Shown: positions 52,285-61,076, counted from the stretch's first letter. The stretch: DNA of 64,000 nucleotides from Desulfosporosinus shakirovi (GCF_020595055.1 NZ_JAJDOO010000004.1:62001-126000), one strand, 5' to 3'. Numbers and translations are program-made. The notes: generated by a model from the sequence alone, not told the origin.

Positions 52285-53208
52285 ATGGGGTTTACTGATT
52301 TTAGTGAGATTTTAAAATGGCTTAAAGCTAACAATATTTCCAAAAAAGCTGCGGTAGCGGCAGCTCATGACTTAGATGCACTGTCCTCTGTTGTTGCTGC
52401 CAAGCGTGAAGGAATTCTTGAGTCCATCCTGGTTGGGGATGGAGAAAGGATACGAAATTTTTTAGCCGAACTTGGGGAAGACGCAACTGCTTGGGAAATC
52501 ATTGAAGAAAAGGATGATGCCAAGGCTGCCCGGATAGTCACTCACCTTGTTGCCGATAAAAAAGCAGATATGCCAATGAAAGGTTTATTGCAGACAGCTA
52601 CCTTTATGAAAGCGGTTCTAAATAAAAATATGGGGATGATTAGTGATAAGGCAATCATTAGTCAATCAACTATCTTCCATTATAGACAAGAAAATCGACT
52701 GATGTTGATCACTGACTGTGCCATTAATGTAGCTCCTGATTACAGTATGAAAGTACAGATTGTTCAAAATGCCGTAAAGTTGTGTCATCAGTTGGAAATT
52801 GAAAAACCGAAAGTTGCAATTGTGGCGCCGCTTGAACAAGTTAATCCGAATATACAGTCCACTGTTGATGCAGCTATGTTGACAATTGCCAATATGCGCG
52901 GGCAGATTAAAGGCTGTTTTGTGGACGGACCGTTAGGTTTTGACAATGCTGTTTCTCTTGAAGCAGTACAGCATAAAGGGATAAAAAGCGAAGTTGCCGG
53001 ACGTGCGGATGTATTAGTCATGCCCGATTTGGCAGCAGGCAATATATTAGATAAATCACTGAGATATTTTTCTGGATATACAGCAGCGGGGGTAGTGTCT
53101 GGTGCCAACGTGCCACTGATATTTACCTCCAGAACTGATACAGCGGAAAATAAGCTTAATTCTATTGTAGTTTCAGTACTTCAAGCGTTGAAAATGGATG
53201 TAGTATAG
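52285..53208 (+). CDS. ptb: Phosphate butyryltransferase
   Basis: The 307-aa protein is a PTA_PTB-family acyltransferase: AVAAAHDLDALSSVVAAK, LVGDGERIRNFLAELG, then FVDGPLGFDNAVSLEAVQHK, VLVMPDLAAGNILDKSL, and TSRTDTAENKLNSIVVSV near the end. It exchanges CoA and phosphate on butyryl groups. GGAGGAGG precedes ATG 52285. It converges on cobS, with a full copy of the dispersed element between them. Confidence 0.93.
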   Translation: MGFTDFSEILKWLKANNISKKAAVAAAHDLDALSSVVAAKREGILESILVGDGERIRNFLAELGEDATAWEIIEEKDDAKAARIVTHLVADKKADMPMKGLLQTATFMKAVLNKNMGMISDKAIISQSTIFHYRQENRLMLITDCAINVAPDYSMKVQIVQNAVKLCHQLEIEKPKVAIVAPLEQVNPNIQSTVDAAMLTIANMRGQIKGCFVDGPLGFDNAVSLEAVQHKGIKSEVAGRADVLVMPDLAAGNILDKSLRYFSGYTAAGVVSGANVPLIFTSRTDTAENKLNSIVVSVLQALKMDVV

Positions 53209-53251
53209 GCATTGATTTTGAATATATTCCGTTTGAAGGAATAACAAGGAA

Positions 53252-53412
53252 GGGGATGTAACGAAACTTGTTTACCAGTTTATTACATCCCCGCTCTATT
53301 TGTAATCGCCTTATATATTAGAGGACTGTTCACCACTTCAAAGGTGTACAGTCCTCTATTTTGGGATAACGCACCACCAGTTTAAAAAAATCTCAAGTTT
53401 CGTTACGGCCCC
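53252..53412. repeat. Dispersed 161-bp inverted-repeat element, full copy B
   Basis: The same length and layout as 15133-15293, with roughly a dozen substitutions by eye. Left end GGGGATGTAACGAAACTTG (53252-53270), right end CAAGTTTCGTTACGGCCCC (53394-53412), and the central hairpin AGAGGACTGTTCACC/GGTGTACAGTCCTCT is unchanged. It lies between convergent ptb and cobS. No target duplication is evident. Confidence 0.88.
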
Positions 53413-53438
53413 CTCGAACGTGGATAAAAGAACGTCCA

Positions 53439-54185
53439 CTATCTGAGAAAGGGAAAAGCGGCCAATAAACAGACAACTTCAGAAAGCTCAATTATTGCTC
53501 CGTAAAGGTCACCGGTTAATCCACCTAATAGGGAGGAAATCCTGGCAGCCCAAAGGGTTACAGCAAGGACACAGACTCCAAAAGCGATAAGGCCGGCAAA
53601 TGAGGCTAGATAAAAGGAGGCTCCTAGAACTAACCCCCCACTGAAAAGAAACTGAAGCCAGTGGGTTGTCTCATGGATGCCTTTTCCCAGTCCTTGGGGG
53701 CGGGCATAAGGAAACCCGACCATCCCAATCTGAAATACCCAACGTGAGAGCATGGGCATAACCAGGAGGATGGGAAACTGAGAGGGGGTCAGGCTGGCGA
53801 GCAAGGAGAATTTCAGGAGCAGTAAGCCAAAGAGAGCCATACAGGCATGAGCCCCAATCCTGCTGTCCTTCATGATCTCCAGAATGCGTTCAGGACTACG
53901 GGCGGACAATAAACCATCCATACTATCCATGAACCCATCGAGATGGAGCCCTCCTGTAAGCATTAACTCCGCAACCAACAAGAGCGCACCCAGAACCAAG
54001 GGGGGGAGGAAAAGAGTTAACCCTTTCGCCAGAAGCCAGAGAATTAGCCCAATGACAAGTCCGACCAAGGGATAATAACGATAACTACGTGAAAATTCTT
54101 CAGAGGTAATTTCAACTTTAGGTGCAGGTAAAGGGAGTCGAGTCAAAAAGGTAAGTGCAATTAGAAATCCACGCAAATTAATCAC
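53439..54185 (-). CDS. cobS: Adenosylcobinamide-GDP ribazoletransferase (cobalamin synthase)
   Basis: The 248-aa membrane enzyme starts LRGFLIALTFLTRLPLPAPK and has the CobS motif GGLHLDGFMDSMDGLLSA, whose acidic residues bind Mg, then RIGAHACMALFGLLLLKF and GGLTGDLYGAIIELSEV. It joins adenosylcobinamide-GDP with alpha-ribazole (phosphate) in the final step of cobamide assembly. It overlaps cobU by 4 bp and is the last gene of the riboswitch-controlled operon. Confidence 0.95.
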   Translation of the reverse strand: MINLRGFLIALTFLTRLPLPAPKVEITSEEFSRSYRYYPLVGLVIGLILWLLAKGLTLFLPPLVLGALLLVAELMLTGGLHLDGFMDSMDGLLSARSPERILEIMKDSRIGAHACMALFGLLLLKFSLLASLTPSQFPILLVMPMLSRWVFQIGMVGFPYARPQGLGKGIHETTHWLQFLFSGGLVLGASFYLASFAGLIAFGVCVLAVTLWAARISSLLGGLTGDLYGAIIELSEVVCLLAAFPFLR

Positions 54186-54832
54186 TCCTTGAGCAGGGAA
54201 GCAAGCAACTTTTTGCCGGAGTGTTTAATCTCCATGGGGATACCTGCCACGACTACATATACTTCATCAGCACTTGAAGCTAGAATTTGGTTGCTTCGTC
54301 CGGCTAAATCTCGGTAAGCTCGGGCTAAAGGATTTTCAGGTACAATTCCTTGGCCGACTTCGTTGGAGACAAAGATGACTCGCGGTTTGATTTCTTGAGC
54401 TAGATGGGCAACGTTCTTCACCACATCCAAGATCTGAGGTTCAAGCAAGTTATTGAAGGCATTATGGCCGTCTTCCGGGTCTATCGAGAATTCTTCCCCG
54501 CCAGGGCAGGAAGGGGTCGCGGGTTGTGATTGTCCTGCCAAGAGCAGATTAGTAAGCCAAAGGGTGACACAATCAAGGAGAATGACCCCATCTTCATCTT
54601 TAAGTTGAAGCAAAGTTTCACGGATATTCCTAGGTTCTTCGATTAGTCGCCAATGGGGTGGACGTTGTAGTTGGTGCTTTTTGACGCGGAGGGCCATTTC
54701 TTCGTCCCAAATCTGAGCGGTTGCAATGTAAATAACCGGACGCTTGGCCTGAGCGGCAAGAAGTTCTGCAAAGGAGCTTTTGCCGCTTCGAGCACCACCT
54801 GTAATTAGTGTAAATTGAGACATAGCATTCAT
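54182..54832 (-). CDS. cobU: Adenosylcobinamide kinase / guanylyltransferase
   Basis: The 216-aa protein has the P-loop GGARSGKSSFAELLA, IYIATAQIWDEEMALRVKKH with the GMP-accepting His of the family, and LLDCVTLWLTNLLL, then FVSNEVGQGIVPENPLARAY. It phosphorylates adenosylcobinamide and transfers GMP to it. The start could be ATG 54832 (GGGAG only 3 nt away) or ATG 54823. It sits between cobT and cobS. Confidence 0.94.
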   Translation of the reverse strand: MNAMSQFTLITGGARSGKSSFAELLAAQAKRPVIYIATAQIWDEEMALRVKKHQLQRPPHWRLIEEPRNIRETLLQLKDEDGVILLDCVTLWLTNLLLAGQSQPATPSCPGGEEFSIDPEDGHNAFNNLLEPQILDVVKNVAHLAQEIKPRVIFVSNEVGQGIVPENPLARAYRDLAGRSNQILASSADEVYVVVAGIPMEIKHSGKKLLASLLKE

Positions 54833-54906
54833 CGACTCCCATGTTTTGTGATTAAGACAAGAATAGGACCTGAATAAGGCTTGGTATTCCTATATTCATT
54901 GATCAC

Positions 54907-55986
54907 TTAGATTGATTTTTCACTGACTCCGGCATCAGCGAAAGTGGCCATTTCCTCAAGAATATGAAGAGCGGCTTCAACTAAGTAAAAAGTTAAGGTA
55001 GCACCTGTTCCTTCTCCCAGTCTCATATTTAAGTTAAGTACAGGATCCAGACCCAGGCCTGCTAAAGCATTGCGATGGCCTATTTCGACGGAGCCATGAG
55101 AGGGAATCATATAGGCAATGCTTTTCGGGGCAAGTTTGGCGGCAATAAGTGCGCCGGCAGTCGAAATGAACCCGTCTACCACTATCGGAACTTGGTTGGC
55201 AGCTGCCTGAAGGATTGAACCGGCAATGGCTGCGATTTCCAAGCCCCCAACTTTTGCCAGTACATCGAGGGCGTCCGTTGTATTCGGCTGATTGACCTCA
55301 ATAGCTTTTTCAATAGCTCGGCGTTTTCGGATGACTCCCGCGTCATCAATTCCGGTTCCACGTCCGACGACATCTTCAATGGAGGAATTTGTGAAGAGGG
55401 CGACGATGGCTGAACTTGGAGTGGTATTACCAATTCCCAGCTCACCTGTGGCAAAGAGGTTATATCCTTCACGTATCTTTTTCTCGGCGACTTCCGCTCC
55501 AACGAGAAGAGCCTGGAGAGCTTCATGTCGGGACATTGCAGGACCTTTAGACATGTTCTGAGTTCCGTTGGCCACTCGCTGATGAATAATGTTTCCATCT
55601 ATGGGGAAGGCAATACCAACATCCGTTAAAAAAACCTCTGCCCTCGCTTGGCGAGCAAGGACATTGATAGCGGCACCGCCATTCATAATATTGTAGGCCA
55701 TTTGAGGAGTTACTTCCTGGGGAAAGGCACTTACCCCTTCTTCGACAACGCCATGATCCCCTGCCATTAGGAGGACGGCTTTCTTCTGAATTTTAGGGTT
55801 GGAGGTTCGCTGGATGCCGCCAAGTTGTTTGGCTAAATGTTCTAATTGGCCCAGGCTTCCCTGAGGCTTTGTAAGTGAATCTAAGCGCACTTGAATTTGG
55901 GCCATAGCTTCTTCGTCGAGATCTAAGATGGTTGAAGTGAGTTCTTGTAATCGAGCATAGAGTTGATCTTCCGTTAAGTTTTTCAT
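54907..55986 (-). CDS. cobT: Nicotinate-nucleotide--dimethylbenzimidazole phosphoribosyltransferase
   Basis: The 359-aa protein carries the CobT blocks LDSLTKPQGSLGQLEHLAKQ, LLMAGDHGVVEEGVSAFPQE, TGELGIGNTTPSSAI and VDGFISTAGALIAAKLAP, with HGSVEIGH and GEGTGATLTFYL near the C-terminus. It activates the lower-ligand base to alpha-ribazole phosphate. ATG 55986 follows GGAGG; the open frame extends upstream only through the riboswitch terminator. It is the first gene of cobT-cobU-cobS. Confidence 0.95.
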   Translation of the reverse strand: MKNLTEDQLYARLQELTSTILDLDEEAMAQIQVRLDSLTKPQGSLGQLEHLAKQLGGIQRTSNPKIQKKAVLLMAGDHGVVEEGVSAFPQEVTPQMAYNIMNGGAAINVLARQARAEVFLTDVGIAFPIDGNIIHQRVANGTQNMSKGPAMSRHEALQALLVGAEVAEKKIREGYNLFATGELGIGNTTPSSAIVALFTNSSIEDVVGRGTGIDDAGVIRKRRAIEKAIEVNQPNTTDALDVLAKVGGLEIAAIAGSILQAAANQVPIVVDGFISTAGALIAAKLAPKSIAYMIPSHGSVEIGHRNALAGLGLDPVLNLNMRLGEGTGATLTFYLVEAALHILEEMATFADAGVSEKSI

Positions 55987-56019
55987 GTAATTTCCTCCTC
56001 TAATAATATCGTATTTTGT

Positions 56020-56065
56020 AAAATAGAAAAGTCCCGACCACAAAAAAATCTGTGGTCGGGACTTT
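56020..56065 (-). terminator. Riboswitch-linked intrinsic terminator ahead of cobT
   Basis: On the minus strand AAAGTCCCGACCACA and TGTGGTCGGGACTTT form a 15-bp stem with an 8-nt loop, followed by TCTATTTTAC (T-rich). It lies between the cobalamin riboswitch and cobT and is the expected expression platform. Confidence 0.88.
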
Positions 56066-56111
56066 ACCGTCATCACCGCCGCTTTCCACACTATGGAAAG
56101 ACGTAACATCT

Positions 56112-56258
56112 TAGGCAGGTCTCCTGGCTATCGAATCATTGCTTAACTCGTTACCTTCCCAGCTAAACCAGTGGTTGACGAAGCTCATCGAGTACAGTGG
56201 TGGGTCCGCGTCGGTTTTGTACCGAACTTCCCTATTCTCCCCAAAGGGGCACCTAAAA
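56112..56258 (-). ncRNA. Cobalamin riboswitch
   Basis: Read on the minus strand, it has the conserved parts of the AdoCbl class in order: TTAGGTGCCCC near the start, GGGGAGAATAGGGAAG, CCACTG, GCTGGGAAGG (the B12-box region) and GCCAGGAGACCTGCC at the 3' end. It precedes a terminator and the cobT-cobU-cobS operon. Bound adenosylcobalamin would favour termination, lowering corrinoid assembly when the cofactor is plentiful. Confidence 0.95.
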
Positions 56259-56348
56259 TGGAAATATTTTTTCTTTTAGAATAGCACAACTTTTTTTTAA
56301 TCTCAAGGAAAATTTATGAGAATTTGCGAGAATTATGGGTAGACATTT

Positions 56349-56376
56349 TTACAAGCGTGTTTCCTTCGTATATAAT
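56349..56376 (+). promoter_or_regulatory. Promoter of the parM-like gene
   Basis: TTACAA (56349-56354), a 16-bp spacer and TATAAT (56371-56376) lie 66 bp ahead of the start. A GAGAATT repeat (about 56319 and 56329) precedes it, which could be part of a ParR-type binding region, but no clear iterated centromere was found. Confidence 0.5.
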
Positions 56377-56441
56377 GGTAGGTATTAGTAAGTTGATATT
56401 ATTAGCAATTGCATAGAGGAATATGAATAGGAGGAACAAGT

Positions 56442-57551
56442 GTGTTTGAGAGCGATATACTGGTAGCCGGAGCGGATCCTGGATTCGGTGCGATAAAACT
56501 GGACACAGGAGAAACGAAGGTATTATTTCCTGCTGTGATTTGTAAAGGAAATGAACGGATTTTTTCTACCTTAGGAAATACCCTAATTAGTAAAGGGTCA
56601 GACTTACAAACACAAATAGCATCACTGGACGTTATCGTTAAAAATAATTCCACAGATGTGGCAAAGCATTATTTTATGGGGAGTTTAGCTGAGAGTCTAA
56701 ATCCAAACGAAGCGCACTATTGTTGGGATGAAGATAAATCCTCGGATGAAGAAGCTACCGCATTACTGGTAGTCGCTTTAGCTCTTGCACAAAAGAGCCC
56801 CAAAGCGAATGTATATTTGGGTACCGGAGTTCCGGTTAAATATTATGCCAGCTTAAAGGACAAGTATGAGGCCGAGTTAAAGGGATCTTTTTCCGTTGAG
56901 TTTCGTTCCGGCCCTATGAAGGGAACGACCCGTCAGCTAAATATACTGCGGTCTCGTGTACTTCCGCAAAGTTATGGTGTTTTTATCAAGGAAACCCTTA
57001 ACGAATATGGAATTCCCACAAGCGCTAAGTTATTTAGCGGGTATGTGGTGGTCATAGATCCTGGCTTTAGGACAACAGATATTGCTACCTTTTACGATGG
57101 CGTCATGCTCGACCCTCCCAACTCATTCAGTATCGAAAAAGGGTTGAAATGGGCTTACATTGGAGTAGCTGAAAAGTTGAAAGACTTGACAAGTGATCAT
57201 GCTAATCCGATTGAAACGGATGATAAAGAACTGGATAAAATTTTCAGGGTTAATGGCGGGCTGTATCCTTGGAATAATGGGACAATTAACCTAAATCCGA
57301 TTATGAAGAGTATGCTCACACAGTTAGGAACTGACATCACACGCGAAGTGAAAAAGGCTTTAAAACCAATGCTCGGTAAATTGCATACGGTTATTGTTGC
57401 AGGAAAAGTTGGGGAAATGGTTTATGAATATATTCAAATGGAGAATAAAATGCTGATTGAAGACCCTCAGTTTGGGAATGCCACGGGATTTCGGATCATG
57501 GCTGCCACTTTGGTCAACAATATTACTAAGCAATCGGACCACTCAGCATGA
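56442..57551 (+). CDS. ParM/StbA-like actin-family protein
   Basis: The 369-aa actin-like ATPase has the phosphate-1 loop GADPGFGAIKL, a connect-type segment around LVVALALAQKSPKANVYLGT with GVPVKYY, the phosphate-2 loop VVIDPGFRTTDIATFYDG, and the adenosine region VIVAGKVGEMVYEYI. The pattern is that of plasmid-segregation and archaeal Ta0583-type actins rather than MreB. GTG 56442 follows AGGAGGA. Its stop overlaps the start of the next gene by 4 bp, which fits a filament/adaptor pair. On a chromosome such pairs may be prophage- or plasmid-derived or may act in another positioning task. Confidence 0.85.
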   Translation: MFESDILVAGADPGFGAIKLDTGETKVLFPAVICKGNERIFSTLGNTLISKGSDLQTQIASLDVIVKNNSTDVAKHYFMGSLAESLNPNEAHYCWDEDKSSDEEATALLVVALALAQKSPKANVYLGTGVPVKYYASLKDKYEAELKGSFSVEFRSGPMKGTTRQLNILRSRVLPQSYGVFIKETLNEYGIPTSAKLFSGYVVVIDPGFRTTDIATFYDGVMLDPPNSFSIEKGLKWAYIGVAEKLKDLTSDHANPIETDDKELDKIFRVNGGLYPWNNGTINLNPIMKSMLTQLGTDITREVKKALKPMLGKLHTVIVAGKVGEMVYEYIQMENKMLIEDPQFGNATGFRIMAATLVNNITKQSDHSA

Positions 57552-58015
57552 TGTCTTCTCAGCCCTTATTTATTCCGCTGTATTTTGATGAATCTGAAGC
57601 GGATCTTTGGTTAGCTTTACAACAAATTGAGCCGGAAAAGAGAACTTCCTTTATTAAAGAGACTTTGAAACAGGTATTAATAGAGACTAACAGGGAAGTT
57701 CTTTTTAGGAATCCGATTCATAAAGCGGCAGAAGATGTACTGGAGATCAGTGATGATGGTTATCAAAATGAGGAAACTCATGCAGAAGAGCTGGAGAAAG
57801 AAGTAGAGAATGAGGCGGAACAATCGGGTCCGTTTACCTTAGAAGATTTGTTCATTCAAACAGATGACCCTCATTCAGACGAGAAAGACGAGAAACCGGA
57901 TATTATGATTTCGCGCGAAGAGGTTACTTCAATTTCCGGCTACGAGTATATGTTGAAACATATTATTGGAACGGAAGAGGATGAAACTGTTTTAAAGATT
58001 TTAAGAGGGGAATAA
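57548..58015 (+). CDS. ParR-like partner of the actin-like protein
   Basis: A 155-aa protein, translationally coupled to the actin-like gene (ATGA overlap). The N-terminal ~55 residues (IPLYFDESEADLWLALQQIE, then KRTSFIKETLKQVLIET) fit a ribbon-helix-helix module, as in ParR adaptors. The rest is strongly acidic and probably disordered (NEETHAEELEKEVENEAEQS), ending in a short helix. Function is inferred from position and layout only. Confidence 0.65.
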   Translation: MMSSQPLFIPLYFDESEADLWLALQQIEPEKRTSFIKETLKQVLIETNREVLFRNPIHKAAEDVLEISDDGYQNEETHAEELEKEVENEAEQSGPFTLEDLFIQTDDPHSDEKDEKPDIMISREEVTSISGYEYMLKHIIGTEEDETVLKILRGE

Positions 58016-58132
58016 AAAACCTTTGATATAACTGATAAAAGTGATGTATAATTATTTCTTAGCATAAGTACAAATAACAATATATAGATAAGATAATGAA
58101 TCAGGTTTTCAGATATTAAAAGGAGGAGAAAA

Positions 58133-59485
58133 ATCATAGACGGTCTGCTCTGGAGTAGCATAATGGTTTTAATTGCATTTTTGTTGGTTGGGTTAAATGG
58201 CATTTTTGTAGCTGCAGAATTTGCCATGGTTAAAGTACGTAAGACGCGTTTGGCGGAACTCGCCGAGAATGGTTCGCGTAGGGCACAAAGCGCACTTGAG
58301 GTTACCTCGCAACTTGATGCTTATCTCTCAGCCTGTCAGCTTGGAATTACGCTCTCTTCATTAGGTTTAGGTTGGATTGGTGAACCGGCGATTGCGGCTT
58401 TAATCGAACCGTTGTTTGAAGGAATTGCTGGTTGGAATACAATCTATACTCATAGCATCTCGATAGCAATAGCCTTTTCAATCATTTCACTATTACACAT
58501 TGTATTAGGTGAGCTTGTCCCGAAATCATTGGCAATTCAAAAGGCAGAAAGTACAGCCCTTGCTACAGCTGGCTTTTTGAAAAACTTTTACTGGGTCTGT
58601 TATCCAGTTATTAGATCCCTTAATGCCTTAGCTAACCTTGTGTTGCGTATTTGGGGAATAGAACCAGCCAACGAAGCTGATTTATCACATAGTGAAGAAG
58701 AATTACGAATGCTAGTCGATGCTAGTCAAAAGCATGGATATTTAGATAAGTTAGAAGGTAAGCTTTTAGATAATGTGTTTGAGTTTTCTGATCGGATCGC
58801 TAGTGAGGTTATGATTCCTCGCCAAGATATGGTGTGCATTTTTATTCAGGACACGTTTGAGGAGATTCTCGAAGTAGTTAAGGAGCATGGACATACGCGT
58901 TATCTGCTGTGTGATGATGATAAAGATCACGTACTCGGTTTAGTCCATATGCGAGACATCATTCGACTGCAGGAACAGGCAGGTTCGAAGGATATTGCTC
59001 AAATTAAGCGAGATATCTTGGCTGTTCCTGAGGGTATGCCCATTTCTCATCTTGTCCAAAGAATGCGAAGTCAACGAACTCACATGGCTGTTGTGGTGGA
59101 TGAATTCGGCGGATCAGCTGGACTGGTAACTCTCGAGGATATGTTGGAAGAATTAGTGGGAGAAATCTATGATGAGTTCGAGTTAGAACAACCGCCTATC
59201 CAAAAACTGGCCGAGAACGAATATGTGCTTAATGGGCGGGTCCTGATGGAAGAGGTTTCCGAAATGCTGGACATTCAGTTAGAGGAAGAAACTGTTTCAA
59301 CCATCGGTGGATATGTTTTTTCTAGGCTAGGTCGAAAGCCTGCCAAAGGGGATGTCGTATATTTTGATGGTTTCCATTTTGAAGTAATGGAAGTCTTAGG
59401 GTTTAGAATTACCAAGGTTATGGTTAAAAGAACGATAAAAGAAACTAAAAATAACGAAGTAACAAATATCCATGAAGCTATTTAA
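58133..59485 (+). CDS. CorC/HlyC-family membrane protein (DUF21-CBS-CorC), copy 1
   Basis: A DUF21 domain with four membrane segments (VLIAFLLVGLNGIFVAAEFA and CQLGITLSSLGLGWIGEPAI; residues ~10-200) is followed by two CBS domains (~210-335; EVMIPRQDMVCIFIQDTFEE, DEFGGSAGLVTLEDMLEELV) and a C-terminal CorC_HlyC transporter-associated domain (~350-430). Family members are linked to Mg export or ion balance. The SD AAAGGAGG lies 6 nt before ATC 58133 and 9 nt before ATA 58136, whereas the first ATG (58163) is 36 nt from it. The codons between encode IIDGLLWSS, conserved in copy 2, so a non-AUG start is suspected. If ATG 58163 is used, the protein has 440 residues. Confidence 0.88.
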   Translation: MIDGLLWSSIMVLIAFLLVGLNGIFVAAEFAMVKVRKTRLAELAENGSRRAQSALEVTSQLDAYLSACQLGITLSSLGLGWIGEPAIAALIEPLFEGIAGWNTIYTHSISIAIAFSIISLLHIVLGELVPKSLAIQKAESTALATAGFLKNFYWVCYPVIRSLNALANLVLRIWGIEPANEADLSHSEEELRMLVDASQKHGYLDKLEGKLLDNVFEFSDRIASEVMIPRQDMVCIFIQDTFEEILEVVKEHGHTRYLLCDDDKDHVLGLVHMRDIIRLQEQAGSKDIAQIKRDILAVPEGMPISHLVQRMRSQRTHMAVVVDEFGGSAGLVTLEDMLEELVGEIYDEFELEQPPIQKLAENEYVLNGRVLMEEVSEMLDIQLEEETVSTIGGYVFSRLGRKPAKGDVVYFDGFHFEVMEVLGFRITKVMVKRTIKETKNNEVTNIHEAI

Positions 59486-59598
59486 TATACCGATATTAGG
59501 CCCCGCTATTGCGTTAAGTATGTATAATAGTCAGCTAATATAAGTAAAATAGCTGAAAGAAAACCATGTTGTGTTTGAAAATTAAAGGAGGACAAAAT

Positions 59599-60942
59599 AT
59601 CATAGACGGACTGCTTTGGAGTATCATAATGATCTTAATGGCATTCTTGTTGGTTGGGCTGAATGGACTATTTGTGGCTGCTGAATTTTCCTTAGTCAAA
59701 GTACGTAAGACGCGTTTGGCAGAACTTGCGGAGAATGGTTCTCCGCGTGCACAAACTGCCCTACAAGTAGCTTCTGAACTTGATACTTACCTTTCTGCTT
59801 GTCAGCTGGGGATTACGCTCTCCTCCTTGGGGTTAGGTTGGATAGGTGAACCGGCGATTGCGGCCTTAATCGAACCTTTGTTTGCTGGAGTAGCTGGTTG
59901 GAACTCCATCTACACTCATACCATTTCAATAGCAATAGCTTTTTCGATCATCTCGTTATTACACATTGTCTTGGGTGAGCTTGTCCCTAAATCTTTAGCA
60001 ATTCAGAAAGCGGAAAGTACAGCCCTTGCTACAGCTGGGTTTTTAAAAGGCTTTTACTGGGTCTGTTATCCGGTTATTCGATCACTTAATGGCTTAGCTA
60101 ACCTTGTGTTGCTCATTTTAAAAATTGAACCAGCCAATGAGGCTGACTTATCACATAGCGAAGAAGAATTGCGAATGTTAGTCGATGCCAGTCAAAAACA
60201 CGGCTATTTAGATAAATTAGAAGGTAAACTGTTAGATAACGTCTTTGAATTTTCAGATCGTAACGCTAGTGAAGTGATGGTACCACGTCAAGATATGGTG
60301 TGCATCTTCATCCAAGACACGTTTGAGGAGATTATCGGGACGATCAATAAATATGGACATACCCGTTATGTGCTGTGTGATGATGATAAGGACCATGTTC
60401 TGGGATTGGTTCATATGCGGGATATTATTCGGTTGCAAGAACAGTCGGGAACCAAAGATATTACTCAAGTTAAGCGGGATATTCTTGCCGTTCCAGAGGG
60501 GATGCCAATTTCGCATCTTGTCCAAAGAATGAGAAGTCAACGAAGTCATATGGCTGTTGTGGTGGATGAATTCGGTGGATCTGCTGGATTGGTGACCCTT
60601 GAAGACATGCTGGAAGAATTAGTCGGAGAAATCTATGATGAATTTGAGTTAGAACAACCGCCCATTCAGAAAATAACTGATAATGAATATCTTCTGAATG
60701 GACGTGTCTTGATGGAAGAAGTCTCAGAAATGCTGGATATTCAATTAGAGGAAGAAACCGTCTCTACAATTGGGGGATATATCTTTTCGAGGTTAGGACG
60801 AAAGCCTGTCAAAGGGGATATCATTTACTTTGAGAGTATTCAGTTTGAAGTTGTTGAGGTTATTGGGTTTAGAATTACCAAAATTAAGATTCTAAAAAAG
60901 CCTCAGGAAATTGAAAGTAACAAAGAGGCGAAAGAACATTAA
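59599..60942 (+). CDS. CorC/HlyC-family membrane protein (DUF21-CBS-CorC), copy 2
   Basis: A tandem paralogue of the preceding gene with the same domain order and mostly identical residues (for example LAELAENGS, the CQLGITLSSLGLGWIGEPAI stretch and the CBS block DEFGGSAGLVTLEDMLEELV). Its divergence is concentrated in the C-terminal tail. As in copy 1, AAAGGAGG lies 7 nt before ATC 59599 and 10 nt before ATA 59602, with the conserved IIDGLLWS coding segment after it. An ATG at 59566 upstream has no site and one at 59629 is 37 nt from the SD. The 113-bp gap between the genes suggests a separate transcript or a long leader. Confidence 0.87.
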   Translation: MIDGLLWSIIMILMAFLLVGLNGLFVAAEFSLVKVRKTRLAELAENGSPRAQTALQVASELDTYLSACQLGITLSSLGLGWIGEPAIAALIEPLFAGVAGWNSIYTHTISIAIAFSIISLLHIVLGELVPKSLAIQKAESTALATAGFLKGFYWVCYPVIRSLNGLANLVLLILKIEPANEADLSHSEEELRMLVDASQKHGYLDKLEGKLLDNVFEFSDRNASEVMVPRQDMVCIFIQDTFEEIIGTINKYGHTRYVLCDDDKDHVLGLVHMRDIIRLQEQSGTKDITQVKRDILAVPEGMPISHLVQRMRSQRSHMAVVVDEFGGSAGLVTLEDMLEELVGEIYDEFELEQPPIQKITDNEYLLNGRVLMEEVSEMLDIQLEEETVSTIGGYIFSRLGRKPVKGDIIYFESIQFEVVEVIGFRITKIKILKKPQEIESNKEAKEH

Positions 60943-61009
60943 TCCAGCCTACCTGTTGCTTATTTTAGTGTGTGAGAGTTTGTAGCAATTAGACTAGTTT
61001 ACAGACTTA

Positions 61010-61055
61010 AATCTAGAAAGGCCTGCAAAACAATCTTTTCCAGGCCTATAGATTT
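61010..61055. terminator. Bidirectional terminator
   Basis: AGGCCTG (61019-61025) and CAGGCCT (61041-61047) form the stem around a 15-nt loop, between the convergent CorC-type gene and asnB; TTCTAG follows on the minus strand. Confidence 0.65.
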
Positions 61056-61076
61056 TAAAATAATTTGTATAACTTC

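Noticed and set aside
55987-56109. N-terminal extension of CobT
   Set aside because: The added codons come from the riboswitch terminator and leader; GGAGG marks ATG 55986.
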